A stretch of DNA of 64,000 bases, taken from contig NC_073306.1 of assembly GCF_027595985.1 (NCBI RefSeq), positions 98,897,426-98,961,425 on the forward strand. The letters run 5' to 3'. The stretch comes from Sorex araneus. Its lineage: Eukaryota; Chordata; Mammalia; Eulipotyphla; Soricidae. Below, in pieces: positions 31,438 through 41,889 of the stretch (the stretch's first letter is position 1; each line of letters opens with the position of its first letter). Position numbers and translations under genes: made by a program. The notes below the pieces were generated by a model, which saw only the letters and a list, made by a program, of their open reading frames with translations, made no database searches and was not told the DNA's origin.

Positions 31438-32538
31438 TTTTTTTCCATGATCGGGGGGGTGTTTTTATTTTTTTTTAATTTTTAAAATTTTATTGAATCA
31501 CTGTGAGATAGTTACAAGCTTTCATGTTTGGGTTACAATCTCACAATGATCAAATACCCATCCCTCCACCAGTGCACATTCCCCACAACCAATATCCCCG
31601 GTATACCCCCCCTTTCCCACCCTCCCGCTGCCTCTAAGGCAGAAAATATTCCCCATACTCTCTCTCTACTTTTGGGCATTATAGCCCGCAACACAGACAC
31701 TGAGAGGTCATCATGTTTGGTCCATTATCTACTTTCGGCATGCATCTCCCATCCCAACTGGTTCCTCTAGCCATCATTTTCTTATTGATCCCTTCTCTAT
31801 TCCATCTGCCTTCTCCCCTCTGCTCATGAAGCAGTCTTCCAGCTATGGGGCAATCCCCCTGGCCGTTGTATCTATGGTCCTTGGTTGTCAGTCTCATGTG
31901 ATGCTACCCTACACTCCACAAATGAGTTCAGTCCCTCTCTTTCTGACTCATTTCACTTAGCATAATACTCTCCATGTTTATCCATTTATAAGCAAATTTC
32001 ATGACTTCATCTCTCCTGATAGCTGCATAGTATTCCATTGTGTAGATGTACCAAAGTTTCTTTAACATGTCATCTGTTTTAGGGCACTTGGGTGGTTTCC
32101 ATATTTTGGCTATTGTGAACAGTGCTGCAACTAACATACAGGTACAGATGTCATTTCTACTGTGCTCCTTTGAATCCTCAGGATATACTCCCAGAAGTGG
32201 TATTGCAGGGTCATATGGAAGCTCAATTTCTAGTTTTTGCATATTGTTTTCCAGAAAGGCTGGACCAGTCAGCATTCCCACAAACAGTGAAGGAGTGTCC
32301 CTTTTTCTCCACATCCACGCCAGCACTGGTTGCTTTTGTTCTTTTGAATGTGTGCCAGTCTCTGTGGTGTGAGATGAGATATCTCATCGTTGTTTTGATA
32401 TGCATCTCCCTGATGACCAATGATGTGGAGCACTTTTTCATGTGCCTTTTGGCGATTTGTATTTCTTTTTTGAGGAAACTTCTGTTCATTTCTTTTCCCC
32501 ATTTTTTGATGAGGTTGGAGGGCTTTTTTTTATACAAT
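31438..32538 (-). mobile_element. L1, 5'-truncated (ORF2 C-terminus and 3' UTR), with short 3' extension
   Basis: Target-site duplication GAGA[A/G]AATATTTTTCT at 31422-31437 and 32539-32554. The minus-strand ORF2 remnant contains [63 protein letters not shown] and LSEMSQKERD in two frames, so it is broken. The 3' UTR (minus strand) runs to about 31490. Beyond its A-rich end is a further segment with CCCCCCCGATCATGG and a second A run, reaching the duplication at 31437. Confidence 0.92.
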
Positions 32539-32554
32539 GAGAGAATATTTTTCT

Positions 32555-33020
32555 GTTGTTGAATCACCATGAGAACAGTTACAAAGCTTTCCAGTTTAAG
32601 TTTCGGTCATACAATGATCAAACACCATCCCTTCACCAGTGCACATTTTCCACCACCAAGAACCCCAGTATACACCCCTCCCACCCCTCCCCCTGTCTAT
32701 CTGTCAGATGGTTTCCACTGTATTCTCTCTCCACTTTGATCACATTCAGTATTTTAACAAAAGAATCACCATTATTATTTGGAATTTTCCCCAATAATCA
32801 GAGCTGCCAAAAAGGCATCATTAGATAATTTTTTTCTATTGCTGATTAGGAAGAGCATATGATGATTTTGGCTTTCTGATATTTTAGTAATAAGTCTGGA
32901 GGGATTTCTGCCAAAAGCCGCAGGGTTCCGAGATTGGTTTGTGTGCCTCTGGGATCATGGCCATTCAGGAGCCAGAGGAGCAGTTCGTGGGTGGCTACTT
33001 GGGGCCTTATCAGGGTGGGG
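32555..33020 (-). mobile_element. Older ORF-less composite element copy
   Basis: Left end is the reversed L1-type 3' end (GAATCACCATGAGAACAGTT, CACCATCCCTTCACCAGTGC), then the reversed GGTTTCCACTGTATTCTCTC area. At 32890-32910 GTCTGGAGGGATTTCTGCCA matches the reversed module seen at 26745 and 57765 (CTGGCAGAATTTTCCCTGG). Right end uncertain. Confidence 0.6.
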
Positions 33021-33312
33021 AGAGGCATAGAGAGAACTTATTAGAACTTTCAGAGGCATGGGATACAGTGCCACAAAAAATAGCTTGATTTTACAACATA
33101 AATCATGGTCCAAATTGTCAATATGCTGTTGTGTGCAAATATGGGATATGGGAGTTTCACAGTTTTTAAAGACTTGAACATCTAGGCTTACTCTCAAAAC
33201 AAAATACAAACAGGAGGGAGAAGCAGAAACCAACCTGATTGGCACTTAGCATCAGAAATCTAAAGTAGCAGAACTATAACTAAGAAAACTATTAGAAAGA
33301 TAGATTAAATGA
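33021..33312. other. Unique DNA, nothing recognised
   Basis: No repeat or exon seen. Confidence 0.35.
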
Positions 33313-33480
33313 GGGGCCTGAGTGATAGTACAGTGGCTAGGGTGTTTTTCTTGCACATGGAGGACTGGGGTTTGCTTCCCAGCATCCCAGATGGTCCCCT
33401 GATCACCACGGGAGTAATTCCTGAGTGCAAAGCCAGGAGTAAGTCCTGAGCACCACCAGGTGTGGCCACAAAATTTTTTA
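33313..33480 (+). mobile_element. Shrew tRNA-headed SINE
   Basis: GGGGCCTGAGTGATAGTACA, TTGCTTCCCAGCATCCCAGA, GAGTAATTCCTGAGTGCAAA and CCACCAGGTGTGGCCAC. Confidence 0.9.
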
Positions 33481-34862
33481 AAAAATTAAATCAAACTAGC
33501 AAAAAATATTATACAACTTACATAATTACGAACCACTCTTTTAATAATGGCTCCAAGTTCAGTAGGAGAAATGGTGACTTCCAGCAACCTCAGCTATTCC
33601 GGTCTGATCAGAATCCCACCCTCAGGGACCAACCCTCTTGAGCTCAGACCGGTTGACTCTGAAAGGCACACACCTCTCCCTGGCCTCGAAGAACATTCTA
33701 GAACACTCAGCTTGACCTGAACACCCCTTCAAAACGTTGTCTGTGGTAGATGTCAGCCAAACCACCGGCTCTGTGCTAACGTGGGATCCAACCTCGCCAG
33801 GTGGGTCTTCCCAGCAGGAGGCATATCCTGGAAGTGCAGAAGGGAACACAGGGCCGGGGGACAGCCTGTTGGAGGGAGCACCACTTACCTGAGCATCTCC
33901 TGTGGACAGTGCTTTCACTCCTTCCTCTCGGCTCAAAAACCAGCCAGGCTGAGGAGGTGTGAGCAGGTGGAATGAGGTGTGTAGAGCCTGGCCCCCAGAC
34001 TCCCTGCACCCCTTTCTCCTAGGTGAGGCCCTAAGACTCGCTGTTGCTTCATGAGCACAGGAGTCCTTCCTTAGGAGTGTTCCTTCCTGGGAACAGACAT
34101 GAAACTCCTAAAGGGGTGTCCCTAGAAATATGGAACCCCTGACTATGTGGGAAACACCGCCCGCTGTGAAATAGAACCCTGTTCTTGCCCAGGTGAGGAC
34201 AAGAGATGCACGACTCTGGGGCACCTTGTGTGGGTGTGTGTCTAGTGTGTGCATGTGTGTGCATATATGTACATGTGTTCATATGTGTGCACGTGTGTGT
34301 ATGTGTGTGAAATCATGAGCTGGAAGAACAGAGGTCATTGTTCTAAACCCCAGGACAGGGCTGGAATGAAGAATAGAAGGGGGAACGAGCAAGCTCAGGG
34401 AAAGGGCTGGATGGAAGCAGGTCAGCAGGGGGTCTGCCCGTCCATGACTCTGCCAGGCATCTCTTGTCAGTGGAGCTGTTGCACTCACCCTGTCCAGCAC
34501 CCCTCTTGCCCGCCTCTGCAAGCCATCATGCCAGGTACAACACAAAAGCTGCTGTTGGTTGAAAACTGTGAGCAGTCTGCGGGCTGCTGCCTTGCAGGGA
34601 GATGCAGTCGCAGAGAGTCAGACAGAATCACAGCTTCCTCCTAGTCTTTTCTGCAGGTTGTTTACCCATGGGGGGGGGGGAACAGACCAATAATATTGAG
34701 CAAAGAAAGAGCTAACAGGCAACCAAAGCCACCCCCAAACAAATCCAATATTTTGTTGAACTGTTTTCCAGCACCACGCTGGAATTCTTTGGAAATTCTT
34801 TGGAATTCTTTGGGAATTCGAGCTTTAGATTTTGATGACCTCCCTCTGAAAGACCCACCAAC
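33481..34862. other. 1.4-kb unique region, no gene recognised
   Basis: The largest stretch here that is not obviously repetitive, of moderate GC. Open frames on both strands (for example 33622-33936 minus and 34249-34644 plus) show no domain, and I see no convincing exon with splice sites. A (GT)n-like tract spans about 34225-34310. A G11 run lies at 34670-34681. Confidence 0.45.
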
Positions 34863-35400
34863 TTTTTTTTTGCTTTTTATTTTTTTTATAATTTATTGAT
34901 TTTTTAATTAGTGAGTCACAGTGAGGGTACAGTTACAGATTCACACATTTTCGTGCTTGTTTTACCCTCATGCAATGTTCGAGAGCCCATCCCTCCACCA
35001 GTGTCCATTCTCCACCACTTATAAACCCAGTATCCTTCCCACCCCCCTATCCCCTCCCCCCCCACTTCACTCCACCTCTGTGGCAGAGCATTCCAATTTG
35101 TTCTTGCTCTCTCCTTTTGGGTGTCGTGGTTTGTACATGTGTGGCCATCATGTACAGTCTCTAGTCTACTTTCAGCATGCATCTCCTTCCCCACTCAGGA
35201 TTTCCAATCACATTTTACTTGGTGCTCCCTTCTCTATCTGGGATGACTTTCCCCCAGTGTGTGAGGCTAGCTTCCAAGCCATGAAGACAACCTCCTGGTA
35301 TTATAAACTACTACTCTTGGGTATTTTTTTTCTTTCTTTCTTTCTTTTTTTTTTTACTCTTGGGTATTAAGGACCCACAAATTCTATTAAGAAGGAAGCT
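34863..35400 (-). mobile_element. L1 3' UTR interrupted by a 30-bp pyrimidine insertion
   Basis: Poly(T) side, GTGAGTCACAGTGAGGGTAC, CATCCCTCCACCAGTGTCCA, a C-rich tract, GCATGCATCTCCTTCCCCAC and CTTCCAAGCCATGAAGACAA are the L1 3' UTR reversed. At 35326-35355 a T/C-only insert separates two copies of ACTCTTGGGTATT (35313-35325 and 35356-35368). Confidence 0.85.
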
Positions 35401-36359
35401 TCCAGCAAGGTGATCAGACTGTAGGGAAGGTGGGAACCTGACTGCTGGTCCTCCTGCCCACTAAAGGCTGACCAGCAGCTTCCTGGCGGGCCCTGAACCT
35501 GGCATATCTCCGCAAGAGCTCTTTGAGATAGGGAGACAAGTGCTGTCAGGGTTTTAAGCCTTTTCCCGCCCTCACTGTATCCAAGGCATTGGGATAGAAA
35601 AGCAGCCCAGGGTTCTCTGGGGCATCCACATGCACCCCTCCAACTTCTTGCGCCCGAGTTTCACTCTCCCGGAGGCTGGCACACTGGACTGTTCTCTCCT
35701 TCCTTCTCCCAGGGCTGCGGGCTAACACCAAGCCTCCAGCTCCACAACAAGAACATATCACAAGTGGTTGGAAGCAGCAGGGGACCTAAGCATCGTCACC
35801 CTGGCCCCAGGGGTCCAGGCACCCTGAGGGGGCTGTGTGGTGGGGAATGGGCCAGAGGAAACATGGTTCTGAGAGATGTGGGTGGCCTGAAAAGACAGAG
35901 CCCTGTTCCAGTGCCATAGGCTGCAAGAGCTGGGGGCCGGGAGGGAACAAACATGGGTGCAGGGAGGAAAGGAGGCATGAGCAATGGAGCCAGCCACCTG
36001 GGCCCCATCTCTGCTCCTCAGGAAGAGGTCTTTGAGAACACTTGCCCTGGCCATGGGCCAAGCCTGCCTGGGGAGGGCAGTGGGATGGGAGCCAGTCCAA
36101 ATTTGGGTTTTCAGGTAGAGGCCATTTAGGGCCTTCTTCTAAGCCAGTAAATGCCTAATTCTCTTATTTATTATGGCCATCCACTAGCTCATCAGCTCCG
36201 GTAACTGAAAATACAAACATGTTAAAGATATTAGTAAACTTCTTTTTCAGTTGGGGAAAACCTGCATTATATGTGCCTTTACTAAAGTCAACCCAGCGGT
36301 CAAAATACAGAGCCACTAAGCACTAATTGTGCTTAGCTTATGCTGAGTTGAACCTTTTT
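35401..36359. other. Unique region, no gene recognised
   Basis: GC-moderate. Several overlapping open frames near 35758-36100 on both strands lack domains or splice support. Confidence 0.4.
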
Positions 36360-37325
36360 AAAAGGGACTGGTGGGCACCCTCTGTGCCTAAAGACTTTGA
36401 TTCCAGAGACCTAACACTTTCGGGCATCCAGCACAGCTTTTTTTTTTTTTTTTTTTTTTTTTTATTGAATCACCATGTGGAGGGTTACATAGTTCTCAGG
36501 ATTATGTCGGTTATACAATTCTCAAACACCCTTCCCTTCACCAGTGCCCATCCTCCATCACCAACCCCCCCAGTATACCTGCCGCCCCCTCCCACCTCCC
36601 CAGTCCCCACCCTTGTACTTGATAAGTTTCACTTCGTTTATGCCTTATCTCGATTACATTCCATGTTTCAACACACAACTCACTACCGTTGTTGGGGTTT
36701 CCCCCAAAAAAGAAAAGCAGTCCTATTGCCAAGGAGGCATTTGATAGTTCTCCACTGCTAAGAATATAGAGATATTAAGTCCCGCTGTTTGTTACATAAC
36801 TTTTCTTTTTCCCCCTTGCCCCGCGCCACCGAGTTCACGCCTGTTTAGTAATCGCCACGCTGCCTGACAAGGGAAAAAAAAAAAAAAACGAAAAGGATGG
36901 TTATTTCCCGTCATCAGCAGACGTGGGGCTCTGGCTTAGTTGATAGACTAGTAGAGTGTCTGGAAGCAGTTTCTGGAACCGAAGGTCTTGCGCTGGTATC
37001 GGCTCCGGCTCGAGATTCCACCAGCGTCCCACTGTTCCATGTACATAATTTTTCCCCTTATATCCCATTCCCACGCCACCAGGTCTGTTTGCTTAATGGA
37101 CATCACACTGTAGTTGACGATACGTCGCGTTTCTTCCCGAGAAAGAAGAAAATTTCTTCTCAGCTGGCGTGGGGATATAGCCTAGTTTAGTCTAGAGAGA
37201 TGGCTACCGTTTTGATTGCCTTCAATATTTCAGCAACAGACTTACTATTCTTGTTAGGATCTCCCACAAAAGTCCGACCCATTAAAAGCGAACCATTACA
37301 TATTGCTGATGCTAAGATGACATTA

Positions 37326-37434
37326 GGTCGCCGCCCCCGCCCCCTGGGGTCTCCCGCAAGCGCGCGAAAGCGTCCTGTTTCAGCTGGATCGCCGGCTCCA
37401 TTTTGCGCTCAGGAAAACCGCGGATCCTGCGCTG
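37326..37434. repeat. 109-bp CpG-rich direct repeat, copy 1
   Basis: Identical by eye to 37672-37780. Starts GGTCGCCGCCCCCGCCCC and ends GCGGATCCTGCGCTG. CpG density is far above the surroundings. Confidence 0.95.
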
Positions 37435-37671
37435 TGCTCAGGAGGGAGGAGTTGAGAGAGAGAGACAGGTTAAAAGAATTGGGGGATGCCCGGGTCCCAC
37501 TGTTTCAGCGCACCGCGGGGTCTCTGGTCCCATGCCGGAATTAGTTCAGTGGGCTGCCTGGAGTCCAAGGGCGCTCCCTTGGGCTCTTCCATCATGCTCG
37601 CTCCGCAGCCGGATCCAAAGGGAAGCACACGTGGGGGAGGTGGGTTTAAATATCTATCTGCTGTGGGCGGG

Positions 37672-37780
37672 GGTCGCCGCCCCCGCCCCCTGGGGTCTCC
37701 CGCAAGCGCGCGAAAGCGTCCTGTTTCAGCTGGATCGCCGGCTCCATTTTGCGCTCAGGAAAACCGCGGATCCTGCGCTG
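37672..37780. repeat. 109-bp CpG-rich direct repeat, copy 2
   Basis: Exact repeat of 37326-37434. It ends one base before the nested element's 5' boundary (37781), so it is a truncated outer monomer. Confidence 0.95.
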
Positions 37781-38869
37781 ACAGCACAGCTTTTAATAAC
37801 AATGCACTGGGACTGCGAACTGGGCTTCAACTCTGTGCTGCCGGGGGAGGATTTTTTCCTCCCCACCCTGTCTTCCTGCACGGAAAACAGCGGCAGCGGC
37901 AACCGCATGGCAGGTGCCATCTTTAAGAATCCTAACCCAGAGGTACTCGATTTTTACACTTGGAGCTCCCAGGGACTCATGGGAAGGGGGTGTAACCGGC
38001 ACACCCTGGCCCAGATAAATTCGGAGCTGCTGGCATGAAGCGGACCCTCTGCGCCTAAAGACTTTGATTCCAGAGACCTAACACTTTCAGGCATCCAGCA
38101 CAGCTTCTAATAACAATGCACTGGGACTGCGAACTGGGCTATGCAATTTCTGGTAGAATTTTCCCTGGACTTTATACAGAAATCCAAAACCGCGCGGACG
38201 CTACCGCGTCTGCGCGACTTAACATCTATAATTGTCAGCTATGTGAAACGGTTCCTTTTGAACAGGTCTGACTTGGGGGGGGGAACTCCAAATAATAACA
38301 GTAAGTTTTTGTTGAAATATTGAAGGTTATTAATGTAGCAGCCACCTCTCTGGACTGTGAACTAAGCAACAGCCCCACGCCGGCCGATGTGGCGTGGTGT
38401 ACACCATACTATGAGGCGTGGGAAGGGGGATGAGGGGAAAAAAAAAAGGGAAAAGGAAAAAAAAAGAAGAGTTATGTACTTGTAGCAGTGGGGCTACATA
38501 TCTCTTCATTCTCAGCAATGGAAAACTAATTATCAAATGCTTCCTTGGTAGTAGGTCTGTCTCTCTTGGGTGGAAACTCCAACAACTATAGTGAGTTGTG
38601 TGTTGAAATATGGAACGTAATCAAGGTAAAGAGAAAATGAAGTGAAATTCATTCGTTATACAGTAGGGGGTAGGGGGTGGGGACGGGGGTATATTGGGGT
38701 TTTTGGTGGTGGAATATGGGCACTGGTGAAGGGATGGGTGTTTGAATATTGTATAACTGAGACATAAACCTGAGAACTTTGTAACTTTCCACATGGTGAT
38801 TTAATTAAAAGTTTAAAAAAATAAAAATAAATAAATAAAATAAAATGAAAAAAAAAAGGGACTGGTGGG

Positions 38870-39289
38870 GGGACAGTGCAGCCAGCAGGTCAACCTGTAC
38901 CTGCAGGGCAAGTGTATCAGCAGCCTGATACTGCCTTCAGGCTTCCTATACCCCCAAATTGCCATTGTGCCTCTGGCTGGACCCCAACAATTAGGGACCA
39001 AGTTTCCTGAGAAATTAAACAGCCATAAGTCAGGTATGTGGGAGCCAGACCCACAGACCACCTCCAGCTCAGCTATATGAGCTCATTTATCAGCACCATA
39101 AATAAATCTCGAAAGAGATCAAAAGCCACAGTTAATCTTGTACCTGCTCATGGCTGAACAGACCGTAAATCAGAGGGGGGTGGGTCAGCCTGGCGCCCAT
39201 GCAAAGCAGAGCCCCCAGAAGCTGCTTGCTCCCACAATCCAAAATCACCACCATACCCCTGACCAGACTCCACCATCTCAGGATGGACC
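38870..39289. other. Unique DNA, no gene recognised
   Basis: No repeat or exon identified. Confidence 0.4.
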
Positions 39290-39302
39290 TCACCAAGATA
39301 TA

Positions 39303-39545
39303 CTGTCACTTTCACTGTCATCCCATAGCTCGATTTGCTGGATTTGCTCGAGCGGGCACCAGTAACGTCTCCATTGTGAGACTTATTGTTACTGTTTTTG
39401 GAATATCGAATTTACCACGGGGAGCTTGCCAGGCTCTGTTGTGCGAGTGAGATACTCTCGGCAGCTTGCTGGGCTCTCCGAGATGAGTGGAGGAATTGAA
39501 CCCGAGTCCGCCGTGTGCAAGGCGAACACCCTACCCGCTGCGCTA
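39303..39545 (-). mobile_element. SINE with tRNA head and RTE tail
   Basis: Target-site duplication TCACCAAGATATA at 39290-39302 and 39546-39558. The minus strand reads a head identical in type to the poly(A) SINE (GATAGCGCAGCGGGTAGGGT, GGGTTCAATTCCTCC), then CTCGGAGAGCCCAGCAAGCT, CAAAAACAGTAACAAT and the RTE-derived end GACGTTACTGGTGCCCGCTC ... GGGATGACAGTGAAAGTGA. There is no poly(A) tail. Confidence 0.93.
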
Positions 39546-39744
39546 TCACCAAGATATAATCTGATGAAAATTCGGATATGCAGGTTTTGTGACTGAAATC
39601 TCCAGGCTTTCTCGAGGTCAGGGTGAGCTCGCCCCTGTTTTTTCCAGAAGCCTTGGCAGTCATGTCCACATCCCAAGCTGACACCCAGTTAAAAAACTAC
39701 TCCAACCTCACCTTTCCAATAAAAATACTGAATGCCCTGAACAA

Positions 39745-40022
39745 ACGTACTGACCTCTTAATACCTGTACTGCAAACTATAGTGCACAAAAGGAGAGAGA
39801 TAAAGAAGAAAACTGCCTGCCATAGAGGCAGACCGGGGCGGGGGGGAAAGGGGGTGTTGGAGGATGGTGGGAGGGAAATGGTGAACACTGTGCTGGGAAA
39901 TGTACACTAGTGGAGGGATGGCTGTTGGATCATTGTATGACTGAAACCCGATTGTGAACAGCTTTGTGATGATCTATCTCATGGATATTCAGTTAGAAAA
40001 TTTTAAAAATCAAATAAAATAA
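39745..40022 (+). mobile_element. L1-type 3' end, diverged
   Basis: CTGACCTCTTAATACCTGTA, AAAAGGAGAGAGATAAAGAA, a G-rich tract (GGCGGGGGGGAAAGGGGG), AATGTACACTAGTGGAGGGA, ATCTATCTCATGGATATTCA and an A-rich tail. Confidence 0.75.
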
Positions 40023-40029
40023 TATAAGA

Positions 40030-40200
40030 GGGACTGCTAGTACAGCAGCACATCTACCTTGCACGCTGCTGAACAGAGTTGAATCCCCAGCACCACATAT
40101 GGTCCTCCAAGCCCAACAGTGATCCCTGAGCACAGAGCCAGGAGTAAGCCCTGAGCACACTGGGTGTGACCCCAGCCCCCAAAAATACTTAAAAAAAAAA
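40030..40200 (+). mobile_element. Shrew tRNA-headed SINE, diverged
   Basis: GGGACTGCTAGTACAGCAGC, ACCTTGCACGCTGCTGAACA, GAATCCCCAGCACCACATAT and CACTGGGTGTGACCCCAGCC. A short (GT)n lies downstream at about 40237-40250. Confidence 0.82.
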
Positions 40201-40400
40201 CTAAAAAAAATCTCAGAGTGAGTAAAATCTTTGTCAGTGTGTGTGTGTATATCTCCACTTAGAAAATGTAAAAAAACAAAAACAAAAAACCGGTTTATTT
40301 GAGGGGTAATGCCACCTTGAGGACTGTTCTATTACTGCACAGTAGCACAGTAAGCAACAATTTCAGGACTCACCAGGGCTGCTTTTAACAGATTGCAGCA

Positions 40401-41487
40401 TTTGTTAAAGAGGCTTTCCTTGCTCCACTTCACATCTCTTGCTCCCTTATCAAAGATTAGATGGTCATACATTTGGGGTTGTGTGTAGGGGTATTCCACC
40501 CTGTTCCATTGGTTGACTCCATGGCTTCGAGGCTGGCCTCACGTTCCGGGGAAAGGTCAACTCAGAGAAGCGATCACCAACTACATTGTAGTCGAAGGCC
40601 ATGTGGGGGAAGGGAGTTGCGGGCTGAATGAGGGCTAGAGACTGAGCACAGCGGCCACTCAACACCTTTATTGCAAACCACAACAGCTAATTAGAGAGAG
40701 AGAACAGAAGGGAATGCCTTGCCACAGTGGCAGGGTGGGGTGGGGGGGAGATGGGATTGGGGAGGGTGGGAGGGACGCTGGGTTTACGGGTGGTGGAGAA
40801 TGGGCACTGGTGAAGGGATGGGTTCCCGAACTTTGTATGAGGGAAGTATAAACACAAAAGTGTATAAATCTGTAACTGTACCCTCACGGTGATTCTCTAA
40901 TTAAAAATAAATAAAATTAAAAAAAAATGCCAGTGCCAAAATTTAGTATACTCTCATAAATAAAATTCTAGTAACTGAGACCTCAAAGCACACTTTAACA
41001 TTTGTAGCAAATGATAAAGGCAATTATTTGTAAGTTAACAACAGGGCAAGTATTCCAAACAAGGACCTATGTGCTTGAAAGTGTTCTGCCACAGTGTGCC
41101 AATGCATTTTTTAAAAGAAAAAAAAAGAATATGTAGATATTGGTAGAATGAGGCAAATTTTTATTATTTATAGATACCTTATGTGCCTGGAAGCTGAAGA
41201 AAATAATAAAAAATAATAAGACAACCAATAGTCAGTTAAACCATTAATCTTTAAAAATTGATAGTTGTTATCAGTTATCCAGGTTCCATGCAGGGTGGAG
41301 GGCTGGGAAGGCGGGGTGGGGGGGTGGGGAGGTTGGGGGGTGGGAGGGAGGTATACTGTGATTCCTGGTGGTGGAATATGTGCACGGTGAAGGGATGGGT
41401 GTTTGAGCATTGTATAACTGGGACTTAAACCTGAAAGCTTTGTAACTTTCCACATGGTGATTCAATAAAAGAATAAACTAAAAAAAA
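40401..41487 (+). mobile_element. L1 insertion with 5' inversion and apparent 3' transduction
   Basis: One target-site duplication, AACAGATTGCAGCA, at 40387-40400 and 41488-41501, encloses four parts. 40401-40509 is L1 ORF2 sequence inverted relative to the rest; its reverse complement matches 10731-10850. 40510-40925 is the L1 3' UTR on the plus strand, almost the same as 11920-12340. 40926-41285 is non-L1 DNA. 41286-41487 is another L1-type 3' end with GGTGATTCAATAAAAG and a final A run. The inversion junction shows TGCTGC microhomology between L1 and the target. The simplest reading is one twin-primed L1 whose transcript read through its own poly(A) signal into source-locus flank. Confidence 0.82.
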
Positions 41488-41595
41488 AACAGATTGCAGC
41501 AGAATTATTCAGCGTTCTAAAAAAGAATTTCTAATTGTTTTAGACAGACATTAATAATATTTGTGTCATGAACCTATTTTAACAATCAATTAAAC

Positions 41596-41758
41596 GGGGG
41601 GCCAGAGCGGCTAGGGCATTTGTCTTGCACACAGCTAACCTAAGTTCAGTCCTAGGCATCCCATCTGGTCCTCCAAGCTCCATCAGGAGTAATTCCTGAG
41701 TGCAGGGCAAGGAGTAAACCCTGAGCATCACTGGGTGTGACCCCTGCCCCTGAAAAAT
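41596..41758 (+). mobile_element. Shrew tRNA-headed SINE
   Basis: GGGGGGCCAGAGCGGCTAGG (head shortened), GGCATTTGTCTTGCACACAG, CATCAGGAGTAATTCCTGAG and TCACTGGGTGTGACCCC. Confidence 0.87.
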
Positions 41759-41889
41759 TGTTGCTTATGGGTGATTTGCCTTGCCTTGTCTTGCTGCATG
41801 TTGTCCCAAGTATCACATTTGCTGTCTCACTCTCCTGTCAGGGCCAAGTGGTGGGGTTTTAAATCAGAAAAATGGTCTGTTTTTTTTTT

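Larger units (their letters stand above)
36442..37781 (-). mobile_element. Nested ORF-less composite element with CpG-rich 5' monomers
   Basis: Flanked by CAGCACAGCTTTT at 36429-36441 and 37782-37794, so this 1,340-bp segment is one insertion. Read on the minus strand, the 5' end is a GC/CpG-rich monomer: a 109-bp unit at 37672-37780 is repeated exactly at 37326-37434 (period 346 bp). Then follow a spacer with a TTTAAATATC stretch, two internal modules (GTGGCGTGGGAATGGG and GTGGCGCGGGGCAAGG types), and an L1-type 3' end (CACATGGTGATTCAATAAA) with a 20-plus A tail. Non-coding. Confidence 0.88.
36376..38853 (+). mobile_element. ORF-less composite element, full length, carrying a nested copy
   Basis: Flanked by AAAAGGGACTGGTGGG at 36360-36375 and 38854-38869. 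Removing the nested insertion and one duplication leaves about 1.12 kb. Its 5' part holds two copies, about 307 bp apart once the insert is ignored, of a unit starting GCCTAAAGACTTTGATTCCA and running through GCATCCAGCACAGCTT and AATGCACTGGGACTGCGAAC. Then come ATTTCTGGTAGAATTTTCCC, the GAAATATTGAAGGTTATTAA and GGCGTGGTGTACACCATACT modules, a G-rich tract and an L1-type 3' end (CATGGTGATTTAATTAAAAG) with an A-rich tail. No reading frame spans it. Confidence 0.85.

Noticed and set aside
37326-37780. The two 109-bp repeats as a pair of viral LTRs
   Set aside because: No TG...CA ends, primer-binding site or internal coding region. The outer boundary and A tail fit an L1-mobilised element with 5' monomers.
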